64,000 nucleotides of DNA from Candidatus Poseidoniia archaeon (GCA_030748895.1 JASMLC010000004.1:1-64000); one strand, 5' to 3'; numbered from the stretch's first letter, positions 50,180-58,441 are shown. A program made the numbers and translations. The notes: a model not told the origin generated them from the sequence alone.

Positions 50180-51805
50180 ATGACCGCAAGCGAAAACGAG
50201 GCCGCAGCGAAAACGGGGCGCGTCGTGCCGTGGATGCAGGATTTCCTGCGCGGACGCAGCCGCGACACGGTGCTCTCCGCACTGGCGCTGCTGGCGCTGG
50301 CGTGGGCTGACCTGGCGGTCTGGCGCGTCACCGGGCTGGCGCAGTTGCAGCTGGCGGGAGTCGCACTGGGCGCGCTGCTGTTCATCTGGGGCGGACTGGG
50401 GCTGGTGCTGATGCTCAATCTGCACACCGGCCGGCGCCGGCCGGGCGACACACTCACGGCAGGCATCATCCTGTCGCTGGGCGGCGTCGTGGCAGCCAGC
50501 ATCAGCATCTGGCTCGCGCTGGCGTGGGCGGTCGCTGTAGCGACCGCCGTGGGCGCTGTCGGCGTCATCCTGCTACTGCGCGGGCTGGGGCTGCTGCCGC
50601 AGAGCCAGCTCAGCCTCGGAATCTCGATGGCGCTCGGCGGCGGCGCTATCCTGCCGCTGGCAGTGCTGCGCCCGGAAGCGGTCTGGATGCTGCTGCCGCT
50701 GCTGCTGCTAGGCTTGGGAATGGCGGGCCTCCACCACCGGCGCTACCAGCTAGCTGGCTTCGTGCTGGGCTGCTACCTCGCCGGCCTCGGCTGTCTCGGC
50801 TGGCTGGCCTCGCCCGAAGTGGCGGCGGGCGGACTGCTCGGCGGCGGCCTGACAATGTCCGGCAGCGGAATGCTCTTCCTGCTGCGCCGCAGCGACCGCG
50901 AGGCGCGACGGGCGATGCTGGACGAGGTCGAGAGCGCGCTGGCAGGCGGCCACCCTTCGGCGGCACTCGAGGGCGCCAACCGCGTCATGCGCCGCGCGCA
51001 GCAGGACGGAATGCTGCTCGAGGACGAGCGGCTCTGGGCGTCGAAAGCACGGGCGCTACTGGGGCACCGGCAGTATGACCGTGCGATTACCTACTTCTCG
51101 ATGGCGCTCGAGATTGCGCCGCAAGACGAGCGACTCTGGTTCGAGAAAGGCACACTCTACCAGCGGCTGGGGCAGTGGCCCGGCGCCGCCCGTTGCTTTG
51201 CACAGGCGACCGAGCTGGAGTACACCTTTCCCGAGGCGTGGCTGGCGCTCGGCCTCGCCCGCGAGCGGCTGGCCGAGCTGCCGGAGGCGGAGGAAGCGCT
51301 GCTGACCAGCCTTGAGCTGGGATGCGAGCCGGCGGCCGCCTATCTCGGGCTGGGGCGTGTGCTGGCCGGGATGGGGAAGGTGCGCGACGCGCTCAAGGCC
51401 TTGGAGCAGGCGATTGCCCTCGAACCCGAGAATCCCGACCCCTACATGGCGCGCGGTGACATTTATCTCAGCCTGAAGGATTTCGAACGCGCCTGTGAGA
51501 AAGGCTACTCGCGCGCGGTCCAGCACCAGCCCGACCTGAGAGAGGGCTGGTGGAAGCTGGTCGAGGTTTACCGACTCCAGCAATCCCCTGAGCTGGTGCT
51601 GATGGCGCTGACGCGCATCCTCGAGGCGGACCCCGACGATGCAAAGGCGCTGTGGGAACGCGCAGACCAGCACTACCAGTCGGGGCAGCTGGCCGACGCG
51701 ATGGCCGACCTGCACAAGCTACTGGCGCTCGACCCGGGCCACCGGAAGGCGCGCCAGTTCAAGGCGCTCATCCTCGAGAAGCTGGGCGGCGAGGGGTGGA
51801 GCTGA
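50180..51805 (+). CDS. Polytopic membrane protein with cytoplasmic TPR repeats
   Basis: From ATG 50180 the protein is 541 residues. The first ~245 contain about eight membrane helices (for example TVLSALALLALAWADLAVW and QLSLGISMALGGG). Residues ~255-540 are at least six tetratricopeptide repeats with the usual A/G/Y/A spacing (YDRAITYFSMALEIAPQD, EALLTSLELG, ALKALEQAIALEPENPDPY). It is probably a membrane scaffold for protein assembly. It is followed without a gap by a double winged-helix regulator, so a shared operon is likely. The specific function is unknown. Confidence 0.75.
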   Translation: MTASENEAAAKTGRVVPWMQDFLRGRSRDTVLSALALLALAWADLAVWRVTGLAQLQLAGVALGALLFIWGGLGLVLMLNLHTGRRRPGDTLTAGIILSLGGVVAASISIWLALAWAVAVATAVGAVGVILLLRGLGLLPQSQLSLGISMALGGGAILPLAVLRPEAVWMLLPLLLLGLGMAGLHHRRYQLAGFVLGCYLAGLGCLGWLASPEVAAGGLLGGGLTMSGSGMLFLLRRSDREARRAMLDEVESALAGGHPSAALEGANRVMRRAQQDGMLLEDERLWASKARALLGHRQYDRAITYFSMALEIAPQDERLWFEKGTLYQRLGQWPGAARCFAQATELEYTFPEAWLALGLARERLAELPEAEEALLTSLELGCEPAAAYLGLGRVLAGMGKVRDALKALEQAIALEPENPDPYMARGDIYLSLKDFERACEKGYSRAVQHQPDLREGWWKLVEVYRLQQSPELVLMALTRILEADPDDAKALWERADQHYQSGQLADAMADLHKLLALDPGHRKARQFKALILEKLGGEGWS

Positions 51806-52693
51806 GTGTTCCGGTTGCGCTTGCGCAGCCTGGCACCCGCACCCGGCAGCGAGCGTGACGCGCTCGCGAGCCAGTTCCTCGGGGCCATCGGATTCCTCGG
51901 CAGCGACAGCCCGCGGTTCGCCGAACGGCAGCGCGCACTCGTGGGTCGGCGGCTCTTCACCCGCTGCCTGCTGCCACACCCCGGGCGAGGCTGGACCACC
52001 GGCGAACTGGCGACTACCCTCGAGGTGCCAGTGCAAGCAGTCTACCGCCACCTGCAATGGCTGCGCGAGCTGGGGCTGCTGACCGAAGACTTTCCGGGCA
52101 AGGCGGACGACCCGAAGCGGGTGCGGCTCTGGCACCACTCGCTACCGCAGGCGTGGGAAGGCGTCGAACTCCACGCGCGCGCCTGCCTCGCTGGTTATCA
52201 CGATGCGGCGCAATCGCTCGCCGGTGAATACAGTGCGACGGGCGCGAGCCTCCCGGAGGGGATGCTGGCGCTCGAGAAGGAAGACCACTTCGACATCGAG
52301 CTGCGCGAGGTTTCCCCGTCAGGCGATGCGCCGGCGGAGCTGCTGGCGCGGCTGGGCGAAGGGGTCAGCTACTTCTCGGCGCACCACTACCCGATTGCCA
52401 ACTCGATGCCGTTCCGCATTCTCGACGGCTGCTTCCTGCAGCGCGCCGACCGCGCCTGGACCGCGGAGGAAGTCGCGGCGTGGGCCGAAACCACGCGGCC
52501 GACCGCCTACCGCCACATCAACAAGCTGCTCTCGCTCGGCATGCTTGCACGCTGCCGCGCCGCTGACGGCGGGCCCCCCGCGAGCGCCTTCTACCTGCGA
52601 GGCGGCTCGCTCGCCACGGCCTGGCAGGCAATCGAGACGCGCGTCGAGCTGGTGCTAGATTCTTATAGGCGCGTCGTGGGGGAACTGGCATGA
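51806..52693 (+). CDS. Protein with two winged-helix domains
   Basis: This 295-residue protein starts at GTG 51806, right after the previous stop. It contains two related winged-helix units: WTTGELATTLEVPVQAVYRHLQWLRELGLL (residues ~63-92, given as landmarks WTTGELA and YRHLQWL) and WTAEEVAAWAETTRPTAYRHINKLLSLGML (~215-245, landmarks WTAEEVA and YRHINKL). A spacer of ~120 residues separates them. It looks like a DNA-binding regulator with tandem ArsR/MarR-like domains. No effector domain is recognised. It overlaps coaBC by four bases. Confidence 0.72.
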   Translation: MFRLRLRSLAPAPGSERDALASQFLGAIGFLGSDSPRFAERQRALVGRRLFTRCLLPHPGRGWTTGELATTLEVPVQAVYRHLQWLRELGLLTEDFPGKADDPKRVRLWHHSLPQAWEGVELHARACLAGYHDAAQSLAGEYSATGASLPEGMLALEKEDHFDIELREVSPSGDAPAELLARLGEGVSYFSAHHYPIANSMPFRILDGCFLQRADRAWTAEEVAAWAETTRPTAYRHINKLLSLGMLARCRAADGGPPASAFYLRGGSLATAWQAIETRVELVLDSYRRVVGELA

Positions 52694-53853
52694 AGCACCC
52701 CGCGCGCAACGTCGCGCAGCGCAGCCCCGCCCTCGCCGGCCGCACCGTCTGGCTCGCCGTCACCGGCTCGGTCGCGGCGGTCGAGAGCGTGGGGCTGGCG
52801 CGCGAACTGCTGCGGCACGGCGCCGAGGTGCAAATCGTCGCCTCACCGGCGGCACTCGAAATCATCGGCCGCAAAGCGCTGGAATTCGCGTGCGGCCGCC
52901 CGCCGGTTACTGAAATAACTGGCCAGGTCGAGCACGTGACCGCGGACGCCGACCTGCTCGTGCTGGCGCCCTGCACCGCCTCGTCGCTGGCGAAGGTGGT
53001 CCACGGCATCGGAGATACCCCGCCCACGCTCTTCGCACTGACGCTGCTTGGTGCGGGCGTCCCGCTACTGATTGCGCCGGCGATGGACGGGAAGATGGCG
53101 CAGTCGCCGGTCGTACGCGAGAACCTGCGTTCGGCAAGGAAAATCGCGACCGTGCTCGACCCGCTGCTCGAGGAGGGCAAGGCGAAGCTGCCGTCGCGTG
53201 AAATCATCGCGGCGTGGGCCTGCCGCCTGGCGGGGCAGCGCGACCTCGCGGGGCAGCGAGTGCTGGTAATTGGCGGCGGCACCGCCGAGCCGCTCGATGA
53301 CGTGCGTGTGCTGGGCAACCGCTCCAGCGGCCGTATGGCGGTCGCGCTGGTCGAGGAGGCGTTCGCGCGCGGCGCCGAGGCCGAACTGTGGCTCGGGTCG
53401 GCGACCGTTACCCCGGGAAACTGGATTCCGCTCGAGCGCTTCACGACGCTTGCAGAACTGGTCGCGAAAGTGGAGACGCTGGGCGAGTGGGACACGGTCC
53501 TGCTCCCGGCCGCGCTGGCCGATTTCCGGCCGCCGCGCACGCCGGGCAAGATTGCCTCCGGGCGGCGGCTGAAGCTCGAACTGGAGCCGGTGCCGAAACT
53601 GCTACCGCTGCTGCGCAGCGCGCACGCCGGCAAGCTGGTGGCGTTCAAGCTGGCGTCCGAGACTTCCGACGACGAGTTAATAAAGAAAGCCGGGGCGCCG
53701 CTGGAGTATGCCGACCTCGTCGTGGCGAACAGCGCCGAGGCGATGGAGGCTGAGGCGGCGCGGGTCGTGCTGGTTTCGCGTGATGGCACCGAGCAGGCGA
53801 GCGGCAGCAAGCAGGCGCTCGCGAACGCCATTCTGGACCGCGTAGCGAGCTAG
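52690..53853 (+). CDS. coaBC: Phosphopantothenoylcysteine decarboxylase/synthetase
   Basis: A bifunctional flavoprotein of coenzyme A synthesis, 387 residues. The N-terminal CoaC half has VTGSVAAVESVGLARELL and the catalytic-loop region LIAPAMDGKMAQSPVVRENL with PAM. The C-terminal CoaB half begins near residue 185 with RVLVIGGGTAEPLDDVRVLGNRSSGRMA, showing the nucleotide-binding pattern and the NxSSG signature, and ends in LVVANSAE. Size and layout are as in other archaeal CoaBC proteins. Confidence 0.93.
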   Translation: MKHPARNVAQRSPALAGRTVWLAVTGSVAAVESVGLARELLRHGAEVQIVASPAALEIIGRKALEFACGRPPVTEITGQVEHVTADADLLVLAPCTASSLAKVVHGIGDTPPTLFALTLLGAGVPLLIAPAMDGKMAQSPVVRENLRSARKIATVLDPLLEEGKAKLPSREIIAAWACRLAGQRDLAGQRVLVIGGGTAEPLDDVRVLGNRSSGRMAVALVEEAFARGAEAELWLGSATVTPGNWIPLERFTTLAELVAKVETLGEWDTVLLPAALADFRPPRTPGKIASGRRLKLELEPVPKLLPLLRSAHAGKLVAFKLASETSDDELIKKAGAPLEYADLVVANSAEAMEAEAARVVLVSRDGTEQASGSKQALANAILDRVAS

Positions 53854-54119
53854 TTTTCGAGCCGTTTGAGTTGGCGCAGGTTAACTCGCCAGAGGGTGTT
53901 GCGCGTCGTGTCCTCAGGCGCTTGCGAAATCAGCTCCATCTCGACCAGTGATTCGATGACCTTCGAGCCAAAATAGGTCGCCTCGCGGGGACGATAGCCG
54001 AACTCGCGGATGAGGTGGCGCTCGATGACGCGCTGCGCGGTGGTGTGGTGACCCGGGTAGTAAATTTCCCTCAGCATTTCGATTACCGAGTCCAGTCTTT
54101 TCTTTTCGTCAGGTTTCAT
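53850..54119 (-). CDS. Small winged-helix-like protein of unknown function
   Basis: This 89-residue basic helical protein has segments IEMLREIYYPGHHTTAQRVIERHLIREFG in layout and ATYFGSKVIESLVEMELISQ, then a strand-rich end (NTLWRVNLRQLKRLE). The order helix-helix-helix-wing suggests a winged helix, but no family is recognised. A TATA-like ACACTTATAC lies 42-51 bases upstream on the minus strand. It overlaps the end of coaBC convergently by four bases. Confidence 0.6.
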   Translation of the reverse strand: MKPDEKKRLDSVIEMLREIYYPGHHTTAQRVIERHLIREFGYRPREATYFGSKVIESLVEMELISQAPEDTTRNTLWRVNLRQLKRLEN

Positions 54120-54226
54120 GAATCAGGCCACGCGCGGTTCTCTCGAATACGCCTCCTGCCGTATAAGTGTGCCGGTCTGCCGGCAGTCCACAAGCCTCTA
54201 AAGCGCGAGCGAGGTGGCGCCGCCGC

Positions 54227-54313
54227 GCCGAGGTCGCATAGCCCGGAATTGCGCGGGCCTGGAAAGCCCGTGGGAATTTTCCCTCGCGAGTTCAAATCTC
54301 GCCCTCGGCGCCA
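54227..54313 (+). tRNA. tRNA-Ser (anticodon GGA)
   Basis: Acceptor GCCGAGG pairs with CCTCGGC. The anticodon arm CGGGC-CTGGAAA-GCCCG gives GGA. A class II variable arm (GGGA-ATTT-TCCC) is present, and the T arm is GCGAG-TTCAAAT-CTCGC. The discriminator is G, as expected for archaeal tRNA-Ser, and CCA is encoded at 54311-54313. Confidence 0.96.
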
Positions 54314-54388
54314 TTGACGCTCAATTAAGCACGATGTTATGTTTTGGTGGGCCTTTTACGGTCGGTTCTTCCGGCCGATTAAAGGGCC

Positions 54389-54466
54389 TGGTGCTCCCGC
54401 CGGAATTCGAATCCGGGTCCTCGGCTCGAAAGGCCGAGATGATGGGCCTGACTACACCACAGGAGC
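54389..54466 (-). tRNA. tRNA-Glu (anticodon TTC)
   Basis: On the minus strand acceptor GCTCCTG pairs with CGGGAGC (one G-T pair). The anticodon arm TCGGC-CTTTCGA-GCCGA gives TTC. The T arm is CCGGA-TTCGAAT-TCCGG. The discriminator is A with CCA encoded (54389-54391). Flanking bases extend the acceptor pairing (GGGCCTGT upstream, AGGCCC downstream), which may form the precursor structure. Confidence 0.96.
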
Positions 54467-54497
54467 ACAGGCCCACCGTGGCGGGCGGGGCTTAATA

Positions 54498-55313
54498 TTA
54501 ATCGCCTGCCGGACGGCGCAGCCACCACGCCGCGCCGAGCGCGCCAGCGACCACCAGCGTGCCAGCCAGCAGCTGCATCGCCGGGACTCGCTCCGGGGCC
54601 GGGGCTGGCGCGGGCGGTGCCGGGACCCAGCCGCTGAGGGTGACGGAATTGATGTGCACTTCGTATAGCGGGCGGTCGCCAACGCCGGTCCCGACGCGGG
54701 GCGTATCCTCGCCACCGGGGTCGTTGGTCGTCGGTACCGCGGCGGCAGCGCGTACCAGCTCAAGGCCCTCGCGCACGACGCCGAATACCGCGTAGCCGGG
54801 GTCGCCCGGAACCGAGCGGTTGCCGTGGTCGAGCTGGTGCTGTGGCTCGTCGCAGATGTACCACTGGCTCTCGGCCGAATCGGGGTCGGCGCCGCGCGCC
54901 ATGCCGATGGCACCGTTGATGTGCGTCAGGTTGGCGTCCCACTCGAAGGGGGTGGTCTCGCCGCTGCCGCCTTCGCCGCAGGTCGGCACGGGGGTGTAGA
55001 CCACGGTGGCACGGCAGGTGGGGTCGCCGCTCTGGATGACGAAGTCGTCGATGATGCGATGGTAGAAGATGCCGTCGTAGAACGACTGGTTCACCAGCCC
55101 GAGGAAGTTTGTGACGGTAATCGGCGCCCAGTTCAGGAACAGTTCAAGCACGATTTCGCCCTCGAAAGCGTCACCGCCACCGGGGCCGGGGTCGTAGGTG
55201 ATATTGATGGCTACGATGGGATTGCCCGCGAACGACGCTTCCATCGGGCTCGGCTCCGCCGCAGCGACCGGGGCGATGATGAACATGAGCAACAACGGGA
55301 TTGCGGTTCGCAT
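54498..55313 (-). CDS. Exported, membrane-anchored cyclophilin-type peptidyl-prolyl isomerase
   Basis: This 271-residue protein starts at ATG 55313 with a signal peptide (MRTAIPLLLMFIIAPVAAA). The cyclophilin domain shows GEIVLELFLNWAPITVTNFLGLV in layout, FYHRIIDDFVIQSGDPT and GAIGMARGADPDSAESQWYI. A Pro/Ala linker and a C-terminal helix (MQLLAGTLVVAGALGAAWWLRR) anchor it. It probably assists folding of exported proteins, fitting the VKOR/thioredoxin pair 2 kb away. An insertion with two cysteines (TCRATVVYTPVPTCG) may form a disulfide. Confidence 0.9.
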   Translation of the reverse strand: MRTAIPLLLMFIIAPVAAAEPSPMEASFAGNPIVAINITYDPGPGGGDAFEGEIVLELFLNWAPITVTNFLGLVNQSFYDGIFYHRIIDDFVIQSGDPTCRATVVYTPVPTCGEGGSGETTPFEWDANLTHINGAIGMARGADPDSAESQWYICDEPQHQLDHGNRSVPGDPGYAVFGVVREGLELVRAAAAVPTTNDPGGEDTPRVGTGVGDRPLYEVHINSVTLSGWVPAPPAPAPAPERVPAMQLLAGTLVVAGALGAAWWLRRPAGD

Positions 55314-55406
55314 CGGCGGCGAACGGGGTCGGGCAGTTATTAGGACTATAGCCCGTTGCAGGTGCCGGGCGCGAAACGCTTTAGGCTGCGAGTCGCCTGC
55401 CGGGGA

Positions 55407-55826
55407 ATGCAGCCCTACCTGGAGCACGTGAACCTGACGGTCACCGATATTGACGCCACGCTCCGCTTCCTGCAAACGGCGATGCCGGGGCTGCAGGTGC
55501 GCGGCGAAGGCGAGGGCGAGCAGTCCCGCCGCTGGGTGCACGTTGGCACCGACCGCACCTACCTGGCGCTGGAGGACCGTGGCGCCCGCGAGCCGGGGCC
55601 GCACGTCCCCTACCGGCATCCCGGGATGAACCACATCGGCTTCGTCGTGAAAGATGTCGCGGGTGTCGCCGCGCGACTTGGCGCGGCCGGCTATGGCGAG
55701 GGAATGCGCGACATGGAGCACCCGCATCGCAAACGGCTCTACTTCTTCGACGACGACGGCAACGAGTTCGAGTTTGTGGAATACCTTTCGGAGCGACCTG
55801 ATGAGCGGAACGACTACAGCCTGTGA
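55407..55826 (+). CDS. VOC superfamily (glyoxalase/dioxygenase-like) protein
   Basis: This 139-residue vicinal oxygen chelate protein has two beta-alpha-beta-beta-beta modules. Metal-ligand candidates are His in YLEHVNLTVTD, His in MNHIGFVVKDV and Glu in FEFVEYLS near the C-terminus. The family includes glyoxalase I, dioxygenases and resistance proteins; the substrate here cannot be assigned. ATG 55407 is chosen because the domain starts immediately. It lies opposite the hydroxylase pseudogene, with which it converges. Confidence 0.87.
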   Translation: MQPYLEHVNLTVTDIDATLRFLQTAMPGLQVRGEGEGEQSRRWVHVGTDRTYLALEDRGAREPGPHVPYRHPGMNHIGFVVKDVAGVAARLGAAGYGEGMRDMEHPHRKRLYFFDDDGNEFEFVEYLSERPDERNDYSL

Positions 55827-55832
55827 ACCAGC

Positions 55833-56807
55833 TTACCGGTGCAACTCGCGCCGTGGGTCTGCCTCGGTGCCCCACGCCTTCACGAATTCGCTCGTTTCCT
55901 GAAACATCTGCTCGAACGAGTCCCACAGGTAGAGCATCGGCTGGTATTTCGTAACGTCGTAGGGGCGCGTCTCGATTTCCTCGAAGTCGGGAGTGCGGTA
56001 CTCGATTTCGGGGTCGCATACGCAAGCATCTTCGCGCCCGCAGGCGGCGCCAGCAGTGCAGGCGTGCTCAATCTCCCCAAAGGAGGAGAGCATCCCCGGA
56101 CCGAACGCCTTGATGTCGCCATTTTCGCGGCAGGCGCCGAACTCCATCACGAACCAGAAGACCGTGCCGAGCCGCGTAATCGCCGCTTCCGACTGCGTGC
56201 GCATGTCCGCCTCGCCGAAGAGCCGGTTCAGCTCGGCCCACTCGGGAACGGCGAGCATCGCAGTGTGGCCCACCATCTCGTGCACCACGTCCGGCTCCGG
56301 CGTATAGAAGGGGTGCGACGCGTGACGGATGTACTGCGTCGAGAGGAAGACATGGTTGGCGAGCGCGGTGTGGAAGGTTTTGGGGTGGACCAGCCCGCCG
56401 ACCGGCTCCTGCCGGAAACCGGTCAGCGGCTACAGCCGCTCGGAGACACACTGCAGCTGCGGGATGCGGTCGTCCGGCAGGCCGAGCTGCGCGGCGTATT
56501 CGAGGTACTGCCGGCAGGCGTACTTCTGGTGCATCGGCTGCATGCGCTCCATGATGGCGGCCCAGACGCCGTGCTCTTCGTCGCTGTAGGGCGCCTCCGG
56601 GATTTTCTGCGTGCGCCGCTCAGCCATCGACATCTCGTTCCATTCGATAGCAATTTTGGCGATTTTATTGCGTCGCTCGCGATACCCTTCGTCCTGGAAG
56701 CCGGGATGGTCCGGGTCGAGTTCCACGAAGACGTTGCCGCCGACGATGCGCACCGCCGAATCAGCTTCACTGGTCTCTTCGTTCACGCCTGTTTCGGGGT
56801 TATGCAT
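55833..56807 (-). pseudogene. Aromatic amino acid hydroxylase (phenylalanine 4-hydroxylase type) interrupted by in-frame TAG
   Basis: Reading one frame from ATG 56807 to the stop at 55833 gives 324 codons of a pterin-dependent hydroxylase, broken only by TAG at 56432-56430. The N-terminal part has DPDHPGFQDEGYRERR. After the TAG come TGFRQEPVGGL, STQYIRHASHPFYTPEPD, the iron-binding HEMVGHTA and the Glu in WFVMEFGACRENGD, so all active-site residues are present. In mammalian enzymes the residue aligned with the TAG is Gln (VSQFLQ versus VSERL-stop), so a single CAG to TAG change explains it. TAG is a normal terminator elsewhere in the window, so this is most simply a nonsense mutation, an assembly error or a readthrough site. 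Confidence 0.8.
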
Positions 56808-56873
56808 CGTGATTCACCTGCCCACCACAGCAGCGAAGGCAGTAAAACCTGTCGGTTGTATCAACGCAGTACG

Positions 56874-57350
56874 ATGGAAACTGGTGAGGCCGAGGAGCGG
56901 GCGCTGCACATCATCATGCTGCTGGCACTGGTCGGCCTCGCAGACTCGCTCTATCTCAGCTACCTGCACTACCTTGTCGCCGGCGGCGGCGGCTGCCCGA
57001 CGCAGGACCTGCCGGGGCTCGATTGCGGCGTGGTGCTGGCAAGCGCGCAGGCGACCCTGCTAGGGATTCCGGTAGCGTGGCTGGGGGTGCTCGGCTTCCT
57101 GTTCATCGGGGGGCTGGCGCTCGACCGCTTCCTGAACCTCGACCGGGAGCGCACGCTGCTCAACCGGCGGCTGTTGCCGCTGGTCGGCCTCGGCGGCTGC
57201 GCCTTCGGCGCCTGGCTGACTTACGCCGAGGCTTTTATCATCCACCAGTGGTGCCCGTTCTGCCTGCTGGCGTTCGGACTGATGCTGGCGATGACGGGAG
57301 TCGCGCTGCGCACCTATGTGGATGACCTGCGGGCAATGCTCGGGAAATAG
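56874..57350 (+). CDS. Vitamin K epoxide reductase (VKOR) family protein
   Basis: This 158-residue membrane protein has about four helices. Conserved features are the loop cysteines (GGGCPTQDLPGLDCGVVL) and the active site CxxC in QWCPFCLL. Prokaryotic VKOR homologues re-oxidise DsbA-like thioredoxins using quinone, driving disulfide formation outside the membrane. The next gene, an anchored thioredoxin, abuts it and is the likely partner. A GTAAAACC box 25-33 bases upstream supports ATG 56874. Confidence 0.92.
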   Translation: METGEAEERALHIIMLLALVGLADSLYLSYLHYLVAGGGGCPTQDLPGLDCGVVLASAQATLLGIPVAWLGVLGFLFIGGLALDRFLNLDRERTLLNRRLLPLVGLGGCAFGAWLTYAEAFIIHQWCPFCLLAFGLMLAMTGVALRTYVDDLRAMLGK

Positions 57351-57968
57351 ATGGCGTCAAAACGGAGACGGAAGCAGCAGCAGAAGGAGGAGCGCAAGCT
57401 GGAGCACCGCATGGACCAGCGACGCGAGGCGTTCAACGACATAGCGCTCAAGCTGGCGGCGACGCTAGTAGTCCTACTGGTCGCTGCGGGTGCAATCTGG
57501 TACCTGTTCTACTACGAGGATGTGCCTGACCAAGCGCCCGCCTGGAATCTGCAGGACAGTGATAGTTCCGACAAATACTGGGACTCAACCGAATTCTATG
57601 ACTCAGGCAAGCCCACTCTGGTCGAGTTCATCCACACCGAATGTGGGCACTGTAACGCACAGGCGGATACCATGTGGGACATCCACGACAACTACCTCGG
57701 GCGGATGCACCTCCTGGCAATTGGTGGTTTCAAGCTTGGCAACAGTGTCGATGACCAGATGGACCTGCGCAATTTCAAGGCGAACCACGAAACGTACTGG
57801 CCGCACCTCTACGATGCCTCAGGCGAACTGATGAGCGGCTATGGATTCACCAGCTACCCCTCGTTTGCACTGGTCGTCGACGGCCGTATTGTATGGGACC
57901 ACTCCGGCAAAATCTCGTACGATGAACTGGCGAAGGTGCTCGATCAGTACGTCGAGCCGGAAGAGTAG
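57351..57968 (+). CDS. Membrane-anchored thioredoxin-fold protein
   Basis: This 205-residue protein has a very basic cytoplasmic N-terminus (SKRRRKQQQKEERK), one membrane helix (LAATLVVLLVAAGAIWYLFYY) and an external thioredoxin domain with active site TECGHCNAQ (~residue 100) and cis-Pro in SYPSFALVVDG. It begins at the base after the VKOR stop codon. Together they form a probable disulfide-forming pair. CGHC is the motif of protein disulfide isomerases, consistent with oxidation or isomerisation of exported proteins. Confidence 0.9.
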   Translation: MASKRRRKQQQKEERKLEHRMDQRREAFNDIALKLAATLVVLLVAAGAIWYLFYYEDVPDQAPAWNLQDSDSSDKYWDSTEFYDSGKPTLVEFIHTECGHCNAQADTMWDIHDNYLGRMHLLAIGGFKLGNSVDDQMDLRNFKANHETYWPHLYDASGELMSGYGFTSYPSFALVVDGRIVWDHSGKISYDELAKVLDQYVEPEE

Positions 57969-57999
57969 CGCCAAATAGCGGCGGCCGCTCCAGCACTGA

Positions 58000-58439
58000 T
58001 GTTGCTCGAGTTCAGCGAAACGGGAGTCGAGCTCCTCTCACAGGAGTGGGGCTGGCTCGACATCATCCGTATGCTGGTCTCCGGCTTCCTCGCGGCTATC
58101 TACCTGTAGTCCGGCCTCGACAAGATTTTCGACCGGCAGGGGAACCTCGATTTCATGGGCGAGCACTTCTCGGGAACGGTGCTCGCGGGCAGCTTCCATT
58201 ACGGGCTGGCCGTCGTCACCGCCACTGAACTTCTTGCCGGCCTGCTCTCGGCGGCCGGCGTGGTGTGGCTGCTGCTGGGATGGGGCATTGTGCCGGGGAT
58301 TGTGGGCGCGCTCTTCGCCGCCATTTCCGGCTGCATCCTGATGACCGGGCAGCGACTGGCAAAGGACTACGTCGGCGCCGCGGCGCTGGTGCCTTACTTC
58401 CTAATCGCCATAATAGGGCTCTACATCTACCAGATGTAG
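58000..58439 (+). pseudogene. DoxX family membrane protein interrupted by TAG (and probably a frameshift)
   Basis: From ATG 58071 one frame reads MLVSGFLAAIYL, then TAG (58107-58109), then SGLDKIFDRQGNLDF and three more membrane helices to the stop at 58437-58439. DoxX-type proteins have an uninterrupted FLxSGLDK block, often with Gln at the stop position, so CAG to TAG is again likely. The same frame is coding-like further upstream (VELLSQEWGWLDIIR) but has no start. An ATG at 58000 opens a natural-looking MLLEFSE in another frame, so a base may also be lost near 58017-58022. The gene looks broken, or the contig has errors here. Confidence 0.6.
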
Positions 58440-58441
58440 GT

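Noticed and set aside
54224-54309. Alternative acceptor stem GCGCCGA/TCGGCGC for the tRNA-Ser gene
   Set aside because: It also pairs, but shifting by three bases gives GCCGAGG/CCTCGGC with the expected G discriminator followed by CCA and correct arm spacing.
55833-58439. Genome-wide recoding of TAG (pyrrolysine or glutamine code)
   Set aside because: TAG ends many clear genes here exactly where the family ends, for example sufC (followed at once by the sufD ATG), ribA, flpA, lhr, VKOR and the thioredoxin gene. A general reassignment is excluded; only site-specific readthrough remains possible.
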